The translations under genes were made by a program, and so were the position numbers. The notes below the pieces were generated by a model. The model was not told the DNA's origin. It worked only from the letters and a program-made list of their open reading frames with translations, and did not search any database. DNA of 44,848 nucleotides from an uncultured Lachnospiraceae bacterium (lineage in GTDB: Bacteria; Bacillota; Clostridia; Lachnospirales; Lachnospiraceae). Position 1 is the stretch's first letter, and every line of letters starts with the position of its first letter. The DNA lies in the NCBI GenBank assembly GCA_947631665.1, contig CANRMF010000013.1:1-44848 (forward strand), written 5' to 3'. Shown here one piece after another: positions 25,822 to 34,235 of the stretch.

Positions 25822-26742
25822 ATGAAAATTCTTGTATTAGGCGGAAGTTATTTTTTCGGCAGGGTTTTTACAATGCTGACGGCAGACAAAATGGAATTAA
25901 CCCTGTTTAATCGCGGAAGTTATTCGATGAGTGATTTCCCCGTACGCGAACTTCGGGGAGACAGGAACGATTTGGGTACGCTGCGGCAGCTCCAAAATCA
26001 GGAGTTTGACGCAGTCGTTGATTTCTGCGCTTACAGCGGCGGGCATATCCGGACGCTTTTCAGCGTTCTGCCCGATTCCGTAAAACAGTATATTTTAATC
26101 AGTACGGTAGACGTGTATGAACGGGGGACGGGCAGATTTCATACGGAGGATTTCCCATATGAATTAAGACATCTGCAGGGAGATGCGGGAGTTTATATTC
26201 AGGGAAAAATTGAGGCGGAGCAGGAGTGTATCAGGCAGTGCAAAAAGCGCAATATTATGGATACCATTCTGCGCCCTGCCATTTTATACGGCCCTTACAA
26301 TTATGCGCCGAGAGAGTCCGTCTTTATCCGGCTTGCGGTTCAAAACCACCTGCTGCCGGAGATTTCAGACGCAGACGGAAGATTTCAGTTTCTCTATGTC
26401 AAAGACGCGGCGCTTGCCATAGAAAAGTGTCTGCAAAACCCGCGCGTATATCACAGGGCGGTAAATCTGGCGGGAGATAAGATTTTGACTTATCAGGTCT
26501 TTACGGACGCCTTAGAGCGTGCTATAAAAGAAGAAGGCGGTCTGCAATACCGCAAAATGCCGCTCACTGTCCGCGAAGCGGTGGAAAACGGCATGGTTCT
26601 TCCATTTCCGGTTGGTGAAAATGAGACAGAGCTGTGTGATACAGCGTTTAGCAAAGATGTTTTGCAAATCCAATATACGCCGCTTGCAGAGGGCATGAAA
26701 AAAACGTATGCAGCCTTTAAAAATGTTTATTCCGACGGGTGA
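25822..26742 (+). CDS. NAD-dependent epimerase/dehydratase family protein
   Basis: This 306-residue protein is an extended short-chain dehydrogenase. It has an atypical nucleotide loop KILVLGGSYFFGR, VDFCAYSGGH, ISTVDVYE and the catalytic pattern Y-x3-K in VYIQGKIEAE, followed by RPAILYGPYNY. It may act on a sugar nucleotide, but the substrate is unknown. The ATG at 25822 has GAGGA six bases upstream; the ATG at 25807 lies in the tail of the preceding terminator. It stands apart from the exopolysaccharide operon. Confidence 0.82.
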   Translation: MKILVLGGSYFFGRVFTMLTADKMELTLFNRGSYSMSDFPVRELRGDRNDLGTLRQLQNQEFDAVVDFCAYSGGHIRTLFSVLPDSVKQYILISTVDVYERGTGRFHTEDFPYELRHLQGDAGVYIQGKIEAEQECIRQCKKRNIMDTILRPAILYGPYNYAPRESVFIRLAVQNHLLPEISDADGRFQFLYVKDAALAIEKCLQNPRVYHRAVNLAGDKILTYQVFTDALERAIKEEGGLQYRKMPLTVREAVENGMVLPFPVGENETELCDTAFSKDVLQIQYTPLAEGMKKTYAAFKNVYSDG

Positions 26743-26812
26743 GGCGGACAGGACGGAAAAGTTTTACGGCTGATTTCAGAAAACTGATTATTGAGAAAGA
26801 GAGGAACACGAT

Positions 26813-27973
26813 ATGAATATTACACAGGACATCAGATATGTGGGAGTGGACGACCATGAAATTGATTTGTTTGAGGGACAGTATATTGTGCCGAATGGAA
26901 TGGCGTACAACTCTTATGTCATTCTCGATGAAAAGATTGCGGTGATGGATACGGTCGACGCGCGCTTTGGAGAAGAATGGCTTCAAAATCTTTCCGACGC
27001 GCTGAACGGGCGCACGCCGGATTACCTGATTGTACAGCATATGGAGCCGGATCATTCCGCAAATATTGTAAAGCTTCTGGAAACCTATCCGGATACGGTT
27101 GTGGTCGGAAACGCCCAGACATTTAGAATGATGGAACAGTTTTATCCGATGGCAGGGAGCGCACAGCGCAAGGTGGTATCCAACAACGAAACACTCAGTC
27201 TTGGAGCTCACACGCTGCAATTTATCTTGGCGCCGATGGTACATTGGCCGGAGGTAATGGTGACTTATGACAGTACGGACAAAGTGCTGTTTTCCGCAGA
27301 CGGGTTCGGCAAATTCGGAGCGCTCGATACGGACGAGGACTGGGCGTGCGAGGCGCGCCGGTATTATATCGGGATTGTCGGCAAGTACGGCGTTCAGGTG
27401 CAGAACCTCTTAAAAGCCGCTGCCGCGCTTGATATTCAGGTAATCTGTCCGCTGCATGGGCCGGTTCTTACCGAAAATCTGGGATATTATCTGGAAAAAT
27501 ACGATATCTGGTCTTCTTACGGCGTCGAGAGCGAAGGCGTGATGATTGCCTACACTTCCGTTTACGGCAATACGAAAAAGGCGGCGCTTTCCCTTGCGAA
27601 AAAACTTGAAGAAAAAGGCTGCCCGAAAGTGGTTGTGGCAGACCTTGCCAGAGAGGATATGGCGGAGTGCGTGGAAGATGCGTTCCGTTACGGCAAACTG
27701 ATTTTGGCGACGACGACATACAACGGAGATATTTTCCCATTTATGAAGACCTTTATCGACCATCTGACGGAGCGAAATTATCAAAAGCGTACCGTCAGCT
27801 TTATTGAAAACGGAACATGGGCGCCGACGGCAAAGCGCGTCATGGCGGGAATGTTGGAAAAGAGTAAGGATTTGACTTATCTGACAAACTCAGTGACAAT
27901 CCGTTCCGCATTAAACGCGGAATCCGAAGCGGCGCTTGAGGCGATGGCAGAAGAAATTATATCATTGGGGTGA
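26813..27973 (+). CDS. fprA: Flavodiiron protein, FprA type
   Basis: This 386-residue A-type flavoprotein reduces oxygen to water (or NO to N2O) with electrons from rubredoxin or a similar carrier. The N-terminal metallo-beta-lactamase-like domain carries the diiron motif H76-x-E78-x-D80-H81 (QHMEPDHSAN) with later ligands in APMVHWPEVMV, SADGFGKFG and CPLHGPVL. The C-terminal flavodoxin domain (from about residue 255) begins IAYTSVYGNTKKAA. There is no fused rubredoxin domain. GAGAGG precedes the ATG. The next gene begins at its stop. Confidence 0.95.
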   Translation: MNITQDIRYVGVDDHEIDLFEGQYIVPNGMAYNSYVILDEKIAVMDTVDARFGEEWLQNLSDALNGRTPDYLIVQHMEPDHSANIVKLLETYPDTVVVGNAQTFRMMEQFYPMAGSAQRKVVSNNETLSLGAHTLQFILAPMVHWPEVMVTYDSTDKVLFSADGFGKFGALDTDEDWACEARRYYIGIVGKYGVQVQNLLKAAAALDIQVICPLHGPVLTENLGYYLEKYDIWSSYGVESEGVMIAYTSVYGNTKKAALSLAKKLEEKGCPKVVVADLAREDMAECVEDAFRYGKLILATTTYNGDIFPFMKTFIDHLTERNYQKRTVSFIENGTWAPTAKRVMAGMLEKSKDLTYLTNSVTIRSALNAESEAALEAMAEEIISLG

Positions 27974-27978
27974 CAAAA

Positions 27979-28593
27979 ATGCAGAAACAGGAGTTGATTG
28001 ACACTTTAGTGGAAATGGAATTTCAGGCGTTTGACAAAACCCGCAATAAGGGAGGCAGGGCAGCCTGCCAGAATGACTGGGATACCTTTTATATTATGCG
28101 CGCAAGCCAATACCTGACTTGGAATGAGGAAATGCTGGAGAGTTATATTCAGGATTTTTACGAGGCAGAGCAAAGCGGCAGAAATCTGATTACGGAAAAA
28201 TACGGCCGCATGATGGAAAGCACTGTGCCGGAGGAATACGAGCAGATTCGGGACTGTTTTCCGGAATTGAGCGGGTGGCAGAAGCAGGTCATTGAGCAGA
28301 TTACCGCCATTCAGGTCGCATGGATTGAAGAATTTTCCGCAAAGTATCCGAATATTTCTTCAAGGGCGAGAAAAATCCATACTGCGGAGGACGAGCCGGA
28401 CGATACTTCTTATGAAACCTATCTGCGCGGGGAGCTTGGCACTTACTCGGAGGATACGCTGGCAAAATACGCGGCGTTTATTGTAGAACTCAAAAAAGAA
28501 CATAAAAATCTGGCGGAAATGATTATGCGCAATACGATAGAATTTTATGGATATTCTTCATTTGAAGAAGTCAAAGGATTGGAGTTTTCTTAA
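27979..28593 (+). CDS. DUF4125 family protein
   Basis: This 204-residue protein of unknown function belongs to DUF4125 by recognition of LIDTLVEMEFQAFDKTRN, GGRAACQNDWDTFYIMRASQYLTW and YGRMMESTVPEEYEQ. The ATG at 27979 is chosen because GGGGTGA just upstream is a good anti-SD match; an in-frame GTG at 27970 overlaps the fprA stop. It is tightly linked to the TPR gene after it and to fprA before it, suggesting a shared stress or metal role (inference). Confidence 0.78.
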   Translation: MQKQELIDTLVEMEFQAFDKTRNKGGRAACQNDWDTFYIMRASQYLTWNEEMLESYIQDFYEAEQSGRNLITEKYGRMMESTVPEEYEQIRDCFPELSGWQKQVIEQITAIQVAWIEEFSAKYPNISSRARKIHTAEDEPDDTSYETYLRGELGTYSEDTLAKYAAFIVELKKEHKNLAEMIMRNTIEFYGYSSFEEVKGLEFS

Positions 28594-28594
28594 A

Positions 28595-29371
28595 ATGGAA
28601 AGTCAGGAGTTTTTTGAAAAACTGGATCAGTTTTTTGCCGAAAATCAGATTGCGGAGGCGGGAACATATCTGGAGGAATGTCTTGACTGCGCGCGGAAGG
28701 AGGGCGATTTATCTCTGGAGATTTCCGTTCTCAATGAGATGATGGGATACTACCGCAGTACCGATCAGGAGCAGAAGGGACTGCAAAGTGTGACGGACGC
28801 GCTTTTGCTAATTCAGAAAAACGGATTGGAGTATCACCCTGCGGCCGCGACGATGTGGATCAATATGGGGACGACGCTCTGTCATTTTGAGCGTGTGGAC
28901 GAGGCGGAAACCTGTTATCAGAACGCCATGCAGTTTTTAAAAGAACAGCCCTCCGGCGCGTTGACGATGGCGGGACTTTACAATAATACCGCCGCAGTTT
29001 TTGTCAAAACAGGGCGTTTCGACGAAGCGAGAGCCGGATATGACAAAGCGCTCGACCTTTTAAAATCTGCGGAGGAGACGCCGGAGTTGTGGGAAGACGT
29101 ATTGTTTAACCGGATTGTCACATGGCTCAACATTCTGGTGTTAAATCAGGTGGAAATCACAAAAACCGACTCGGATTCAAGCGTCAGAAACTTGGCAGAG
29201 CAGTCTGACGGGCTTCTCGGAAAACTGAAGCACGCGCTTTCTGACGGGAGGTTTAGGAAATCTTCTTCCTATCATTTTGCAGTGCATAAGACAGAGCAGT
29301 GTTTTGAAAATCTCGGAATCCGCGCAGAGTGGTTTGAGGAAATGAAAAAACAGAGTGGTTCGGAAAACTGA
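28595..29371 (+). CDS. Tetratricopeptide-repeat protein
   Basis: This 258-residue cytoplasmic protein consists of TPR-like helical pairs: AEAGTYLEECLDCARKEGDL, QKGLQSVTDALLLIQKNG, AAATMWINMGTTLCHFERVDEAETCYQNAM and AGLYNNTAAVFVKTGRFDEARAGYDKAL. It probably acts as a protein-binding scaffold, possibly for the DUF4125 protein made by the gene just upstream. The ATG at 28595 just follows the DUF4125 stop. The last codons (AEWFEEMKKQSGSEN-stop) have a decayed copy downstream. Confidence 0.8.
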   Translation: MESQEFFEKLDQFFAENQIAEAGTYLEECLDCARKEGDLSLEISVLNEMMGYYRSTDQEQKGLQSVTDALLLIQKNGLEYHPAAATMWINMGTTLCHFERVDEAETCYQNAMQFLKEQPSGALTMAGLYNNTAAVFVKTGRFDEARAGYDKALDLLKSAEETPELWEDVLFNRIVTWLNILVLNQVEITKTDSDSSVRNLAEQSDGLLGKLKHALSDGRFRKSSSYHFAVHKTEQCFENLGIRAEWFEEMKKQSGSEN

Positions 29372-29408
29372 AGCACAGCATGGTTCGGCGAAATAGAAAA
29401 TGGACTAC

Positions 29409-29459
29409 GCCGAGCAGTTTGGCAAAATGAAAAAGATTGATTTTGCCGATGGAAAATGA
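29409..29459 (+). repeat. Degenerate copy of the TPR gene tail
   Basis: The stretch reads AEQFGKMKKIDFADGK-stop in its own frame, matching AEWFEEMKKQSGSEN-stop at the end of the TPR gene (from 29324). It is decayed and non-coding. The next gene's promoter lies within it. Confidence 0.55.
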
Positions 29460-29465
29460 TATTCT
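29437..29465 (+). promoter_or_regulatory. Promoter of the superoxide reductase gene
   Basis: TTGATT (29437-29442), 17-bp spacer, then TATTCT (29460-29465) with an extended TGA upstream of the -10. It lies 36 bases before the start codon. Confidence 0.55.
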
Positions 29466-29500
29466 ATGAATGAAAAATAAAACAGATTTGGGAGGGACTT

Positions 29501-29875
29501 ATGGATTTAAAATTTTATGTATGTGAACATTGTGGAAACATTGTAACCAAAGTAAGAGATAACGGCGTGCCGGTGATGTGCTGCGGTCAGGCGATGACGG
29601 AAATCGTACCGGGAACGGTCGATGCGGCAGTAGAAAAACATATTCCGGTTTTTGAGGAAAAAGACGGCGTCGTAGAAGTGACGGTCGGCGAGGTAGCACA
29701 CCCGATGATGTCCGAACATTCAATTGAATGGGTTGCGCTGTTGACCAATCAGGGATTTCAGGTAAAATACCTTGCGCCGGGACAGGAGCCGAAGGTAAGC
29801 TTTGCTGTTGTTGACGGGGAAAAGGTAGAGGCAGTGTATGCGCACTGTAACCTGCATGGACTCTGGAAAAAATAA
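29501..29875 (+). CDS. dfx: Desulfoferrodoxin (2Fe superoxide reductase)
   Basis: This 124-residue protein reduces superoxide to hydrogen peroxide in anaerobes. The N-terminal desulforedoxin domain has CEHCG near residues 8-12 and CC at about 27-28 for the first iron. The catalytic SOR domain has EKHIPVFE (the Glu-Lys-His loop), the histidines in EVAHPMMSEHSIEW and the final ligands in CNLHGLW. This makes it a class I (2Fe) enzyme. GGGAGGG precedes the ATG. It shares its area with fprA, which handles oxygen itself. Confidence 0.96.
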   Translation: MDLKFYVCEHCGNIVTKVRDNGVPVMCCGQAMTEIVPGTVDAAVEKHIPVFEEKDGVVEVTVGEVAHPMMSEHSIEWVALLTNQGFQVKYLAPGQEPKVSFAVVDGEKVEAVYAHCNLHGLWKK

Positions 29876-29911
29876 AAAAGCCGGCAGTCTGTAAAGTAAC
29901 GGCGGCTTTTT
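29875..29911 (+). terminator. Intrinsic terminator after the superoxide reductase gene
   Basis: AAAAAGCCG and CGGCTTTTT form a 9-bp stem around a loop of about 19 nt. The stem begins inside the stop codon region. Confidence 0.6.
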
Positions 29912-29932
29912 AGGAGACGGACAGACAGAATC

Positions 29933-30364
29933 ATGGATAGAGATGAAGAAAATTTAGGCGAGGAGTTGTATTCCCTTTTGGCGGAACTGTTAAACCGTAA
30001 GATGAACCGTACCGTTCAGGACAGTATCAGAGGGGAGTACGGCACTCTGCACTATCTGACTTATATTAAAGACGGCACGACGCCGGGAGAACTGACAAGG
30101 CATCTGCACGTCGTACCCGGACGAATGACGGATATTCTTTCCAGTCTGGAATATAAAGGACTGATTGAGAGAAAAAAGAATACGCAGGATAAGAGAAAGA
30201 CAGAGGTGCGTATTACCGAAAAGGGAAGGGCAGAGGCGCAGAAAAAGAGAGGCGCAATCCGGAAAGAGTACGCGGGAATGTTTAAAATTCTCGGAAAAGA
30301 GGACACGATGGAGTTAATCCGTCTGCTCAGAATTGTGCTCGCATATGACAGTGAACAAAACTAA
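29933..30364 (+). CDS. MarR family transcriptional regulator
   Basis: This 143-residue winged-helix regulator has TPGELTRHLHVVPGRMTDILSSLEYKGLIERKKNTQDKRKTEVRITEKG, the standard MarR recognition helix and beta-wing. MarR dimers bind palindromic sites and release them when a small molecule or oxidant is sensed; no Cys-based sensor is visible. Two identical-core palindromes sit immediately downstream before the A-T-C gene, so it most likely controls that gene. The SD (AGGAGA at 29912) is unusually far from the ATG (15 bases). Confidence 0.9.
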   Translation: MDRDEENLGEELYSLLAELLNRKMNRTVQDSIRGEYGTLHYLTYIKDGTTPGELTRHLHVVPGRMTDILSSLEYKGLIERKKNTQDKRKTEVRITEKGRAEAQKKRGAIRKEYAGMFKILGKEDTMELIRLLRIVLAYDSEQN

Positions 30365-30378
30365 ATAAAAAAATTTAT

Positions 30379-30419
30379 AAAAAATAGATTATTTCGCATT
30401 GCGAAATAATCTATTTTTT
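30379..30419. promoter_or_regulatory. Perfect 19-bp inverted repeat: probable MarR operator O1 (and possible terminator)
   Basis: AAAAAATAGATTATTTCGC pairs perfectly with its complement across a 3-nt centre (ATT). The core TTTCGC-ATT-GCGAAA recurs at 30445-30460. The right arm ends in TTTTTT, so the same DNA could also end transcription of the MarR gene. The right half covers the -35 of the downstream promoter. Confidence 0.85.
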
Positions 30420-30427
30420 GTTATGCT
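30399..30427 (+). promoter_or_regulatory. Promoter of the A-T-C gene
   Basis: TTGCGA (30399-30404), 17-bp spacer, TATGCT (30422-30427). The -35 lies inside operator O1, and O2 covers the region just after the expected start of transcription. This layout fits simple repression. Confidence 0.55.
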
Positions 30428-30443
30428 CTGATTGTCGCTAAGT

Positions 30444-30462
30444 AATTCGCATTGCGAAATAA
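30444..30462. promoter_or_regulatory. Probable MarR operator O2
   Basis: ATTCGC-ATT-GCGAAAT repeats the core of O1 exactly apart from the outermost bases. The centre-to-centre distance to O1 is about 53 bp (five helical turns). Confidence 0.7.
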
Positions 30463-30508
30463 AGATTTGCAGCACTGTTTCAGGGGCTGTAAAAGAGATG
30501 GAGGTAGT

Positions 30509-33500
30509 ATGTTATCATTAGAAAATACCAGAACGTTATATGATTTACTCGTAAATGCCGGAGAGGAGTATGCGGCAAAAACTTTTTTGAAATACGAAAG
30601 AGAAGATGTATTTTATGACAGGACTTACAGCAGATTTTTAAAGGACAGCAAAATTTTTGGCGCGTGGGTTCAGAGCATTGAAAAGTCAGGGCAGACGCAT
30701 GTGGCGATGCTTGGAAGATGCAGTTACCGTTTTTTGGTGGCGCTGTTTGGTACGGTATCTTCGGGAGATGTCGCTGTTCTGCTCGATGTGCAGGCGCAGA
30801 AGGAAACGCTGATTGAAAATATCAATAAAGCGGATACGGACGTGCTGCTTTATGACTGGGAGTTTCATTCTGAGGTAGAGGTCATCAAAGAGGCGTGCCC
30901 GAACATTCAGCATTTTGTCTGTATGCAGAAGGTACAGGAGTTAAATGTGCCCGATATCTGCAGCAGCTTCAAAGACGCGCCGTTTGTTCCTGCGGCAAAG
31001 GCAGAGGAGTGCGCGCTGATTATTTTTACTTCGGGAACTACCGGACAGGGAAAGGGCGTCATGCTCTCCCATGCAAATCTCATTGACAATGTATTCAACA
31101 GTACGGAAAAGAAAGACCAGTCCTCAGAGGTCAATATGAATGTGCTTCCAATTCATCATATTTTCTGTCTGAGCGGCGATGTGCTGCTGACAATGCGCTA
31201 CGGAAGTATGCTGTGTCTGTGTCCGGAAGTGTCTAAAATATTAAAATATATTACTATTTACAAGCCAACCTCGCTGAGAGCAGTGCCGATGATCAGTAAA
31301 ATGCTGTATCAGAGAATTGCGCTGTATCGGAAAAATCATTCGGAGTTGTCCGAAATGGAAGTGAAAAATCAGGTTTTGGGTGAAAACTTCCACCGGATTG
31401 TGAGCGGCGGCGGTTATCTCTCTAAGGAGCTGGCGCTTGGTTTTTCAAAACTCGGCATTGATATCGGACAGGGGTATGGAATGTCCGAGTGCTCGCCGAA
31501 AATCACGTCGCCGGATTATGAGAGACCGGAAAAACTGGATTCGGTAGGACGCGTCGTAGAGCGCTGCCAAATCCGTATTGTCGACGGTGAAATTCAGGTA
31601 AAGAGCCCGTCGGTCATGATGGGATATTATCACGAGCCGGAGCTCACGAAAGAAGCGCTGACCGAAGACGGCTGGCTCTGTACGGGCGATATGGGATATT
31701 TAGATGATGAAAATTATCTGTATCTGACGGGAAGAAAAAAGAATTTGATTATTTTAAGCAATGGAGAAAATGTTGCGCCGGAGGGCATTGAAAATCTCTT
31801 TGACGGGGAAATGCTCGTTTCGGACATTCTGGTCTATGGGGAAAACGATACGATTGCCGCAGAAATTTATCCGAATTACGAATATGCGCAGGCAAACAAT
31901 ATCTCCGACATTGAACAGGCGTTGCAGGAAATTATCAACAGAGTCAATCAGGATTTGCCGCCGTATTCCAAGATTGTAAGGTGCGGCGTCAGAAAATATC
32001 CGTTTGAAAAGACCTCCTCGAAAAAGATTATCCGCGAGAAGTTCTTTGAAAACAGGAAGCAGTCTGAAAACAAACGGAAGTCCATTCAAAAACCGCAGAA
32101 TGAAGTCCAGCAGACCATCTATGAAATTCTCGCAGAGATTACGGGCAATGAACTGATTGGCATTGACGACGACTTTTATACCTGCGGCATGGATTCTATG
32201 GGAAGCGTGCTGTTTATCGAGGAAATATCACAACGCCTCAATCAGAGCATCAATTTGTCTGAACTGCTCGAAAACAGTACCATCACCCGTCTGGAGGCGC
32301 TGCTTGAAGCAAAGAAAAAAGAAGCGGGTGCGGATTTAAGCGTCCGGGAAGTTTATCCGCTGACGAATATGCAGAAATATTTTGCCTATATTATTCGGGG
32401 AAATACGACTTCCAATCTGCCGTTTTTATATGACCTGCACAGGGATATTGATATGGAACGTCTTGCGCAGGCGATGGAAGCTGTGATTGACGCGCACCCC
32501 GGACTGAAAGCAAAAATTCATTCGGACGGGACGATGCTCATGGTTTATCGTGACGACAGCAGGAAAATCAAAGTGCCTGTTTTAAAAATGAGCGAGGACG
32601 AATGGCAGGAAAAAAAGAAGCATCTGATCGTTCCGTTTGCCTATACGCCGGAGGACGACCTCGTCCATGTCTGCCTGTGCGAGACAGAACAGGGAAAATA
32701 TATGTTTTTAGATGTCGCACACGCGATGGGAGACGGCATTACAATGAATATTCTGATTGAAGATATCTGCCGGAGTTATTGTAATAAAGAGGTTACGCCG
32801 GAAAAGTATACCTTTTTTGAATATATTCTGGAAGATTTGGAACGTCAGAACAACGGCGAACGTCAAAAGGATATCGATCGTGTGGCAGAGCTTTTGAAGG
32901 GAAGTAAACTCACGCGCAGCATTTTAAACAAACGGCTTGCAGAGGATACGTTTCAGCCGGAGTACGGCGTGATACGGAGTCGCTTTGAAACGCTGACGCA
33001 CAAAAAGATTTTATATTTCTGCAAAAAGTACGGAGTATCGGAAAACGTGCTGTTTCTGACGGCGTTTAATTACTGCATTTATTTATTCAGCGATGAAGAT
33101 GATGTCATTTCCAACAGTATTCACAGCGGGCGGACGGACAGCAGGTACGCGCGCGTAGCGGGTTCGTTCTTTATGACGTATCTGTGCCGCTTTGTCAGAC
33201 AACCGCATGAGCGGGTAATTCCGCTGCTGAAAAAGATGGGACAGCAGATTATGAATACGATGAAAAGCGCGGTAGCAACGTCGCGTCAGGGAGAAATGTT
33301 TTTCCAGTATCAGGGAGACATTCTCGGACAGAATGTGATTGGGGATCTGCCGGCGCAGCGCGAGCATGTACAACTGGATTCCCTGCCGTTCCATATGCAG
33401 GTCATGTCAGACGACAAAGGTTATTTTCAGGAATTGCGTTATTGGAGGAACCGTTTCGACAAGCAGCAGCTTGAGATTTTCCTGACCTGTTATGAAGCGG

Positions 33501-34099
33501 TGGTATCCGCGATGCTGGAGGAGGATTCCGTCCGCAGACTCAAGAGACATCTGCCGGAGGAGGTATATCCGAAGCACTTTTATATTTCCGCAAAACAGCT
33601 CAAGCAGGAAGCGGGCTATCCAATCGTCGGTCTTGACGGCGACGAGCAGATTAAAGTCTATATCATGGACGAAAGTTATCACAAAAAGCCGTATGGCGCA
33701 TGGGGAAAACTGTATGTCATGAATGAAAAGCCGGCGCATTACACCAAAGAATTGGAAAATCCGTACAGCGAGGGCGTGCTCTATGAAACAGAGCATATCG
33801 CGCGGATTTTGCCGGATTTAACGCTGGACTTTCTGGAAAATAACGGCCGGACGGTTGTGACGGACGGCGTACATGGTCTGCGCCAGTTTTATTTGAAAAA
33901 TATGGAAAACGCCGCAAAAGAATGTGAGGGCGTGCAGGAGGCAAAGGCGTATCTCTACTTTGATACGGAAATCAACGAGATGAGTCCTGCTCTGGAATTT
34001 TTGGCAAAAGACGGCGTGACGGAGGAAACGGTGAGGACTTATCTGGAAAGCCATTATGAGGGAACCATGATTCCGAAAAAAATCAAACGGGTTTCGTAA
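30509..34099 (+). CDS. Acyl/aminoacyl-adenylating A-T-C protein with truncated second adenylation domain (NRPS-like)
   Basis: This 1196-residue protein activates a carboxylic acid as an AMP ester and loads it on its own carrier. Domain 1 (about 5-510) is an AMP-binding enzyme nearest long-chain acyl-CoA/acyl-AMP ligases: TSGTTG at 174-179, GYGMSE at 322-327, TGD at 392-394 and Lys505/506 in SSKKIIR. A carrier domain follows with phosphopantetheine Ser563 (GMDSM). A condensation-like domain (about 630-1010) starts VYPLTNMQKYF and has AHAMGDG at 737-743, a variant of HHxxxDG that keeps the second, catalytic His738. The last ~170 residues resemble the distal half of another adenylation domain (YGAWGKLYV, HIARILPDLTLDFLENN, IPKKIKRV) without its core. 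The start at 30509 follows GGAGG. No phosphopantetheinyl transferase or product-release domain is seen nearby. Confidence 0.82.
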   Translation: MLSLENTRTLYDLLVNAGEEYAAKTFLKYEREDVFYDRTYSRFLKDSKIFGAWVQSIEKSGQTHVAMLGRCSYRFLVALFGTVSSGDVAVLLDVQAQKETLIENINKADTDVLLYDWEFHSEVEVIKEACPNIQHFVCMQKVQELNVPDICSSFKDAPFVPAAKAEECALIIFTSGTTGQGKGVMLSHANLIDNVFNSTEKKDQSSEVNMNVLPIHHIFCLSGDVLLTMRYGSMLCLCPEVSKILKYITIYKPTSLRAVPMISKMLYQRIALYRKNHSELSEMEVKNQVLGENFHRIVSGGGYLSKELALGFSKLGIDIGQGYGMSECSPKITSPDYERPEKLDSVGRVVERCQIRIVDGEIQVKSPSVMMGYYHEPELTKEALTEDGWLCTGDMGYLDDENYLYLTGRKKNLIILSNGENVAPEGIENLFDGEMLVSDILVYGENDTIAAEIYPNYEYAQANNISDIEQALQEIINRVNQDLPPYSKIVRCGVRKYPFEKTSSKKIIREKFFENRKQSENKRKSIQKPQNEVQQTIYEILAEITGNELIGIDDDFYTCGMDSMGSVLFIEEISQRLNQSINLSELLENSTITRLEALLEAKKKEAGADLSVREVYPLTNMQKYFAYIIRGNTTSNLPFLYDLHRDIDMERLAQAMEAVIDAHPGLKAKIHSDGTMLMVYRDDSRKIKVPVLKMSEDEWQEKKKHLIVPFAYTPEDDLVHVCLCETEQGKYMFLDVAHAMGDGITMNILIEDICRSYCNKEVTPEKYTFFEYILEDLERQNNGERQKDIDRVAELLKGSKLTRSILNKRLAEDTFQPEYGVIRSRFETLTHKKILYFCKKYGVSENVLFLTAFNYCIYLFSDEDDVISNSIHSGRTDSRYARVAGSFFMTYLCRFVRQPHERVIPLLKKMGQQIMNTMKSAVATSRQGEMFFQYQGDILGQNVIGDLPAQREHVQLDSLPFHMQVMSDDKGYFQELRYWRNRFDKQQLEIFLTCYEAVVSAMLEEDSVRRLKRHLPEEVYPKHFYISAKQLKQEAGYPIVGLDGDEQIKVYIMDESYHKKPYGAWGKLYVMNEKPAHYTKELENPYSEGVLYETEHIARILPDLTLDFLENNGRTVVTDGVHGLRQFYLKNMENAAKECEGVQEAKAYLYFDTEINEMSPALEFLAKDGVTEETVRTYLESHYEGTMIPKKIKRVS

Positions 34100-34152
34100 A
34101 AGCGGCAGTCATGGAAACGGAAACGGCAATGACGCCACAATGAAAACCGTAA

Positions 34153-34175
34153 TGTTACCGCAAGCGAAGCGGTAA
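34153..34175 (+). other. Short hairpin after the A-T-C gene
   Basis: TTACCGC and GCGGTAA pair around a 7-nt loop. No T-run follows, so it is a weak terminator candidate at best. Confidence 0.3.
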
Positions 34176-34235
34176 ATACGAAATGATATGATAGAAATCA
34201 CCTTCCGGCATATACTATTGTAGGGAGGTGATTTT

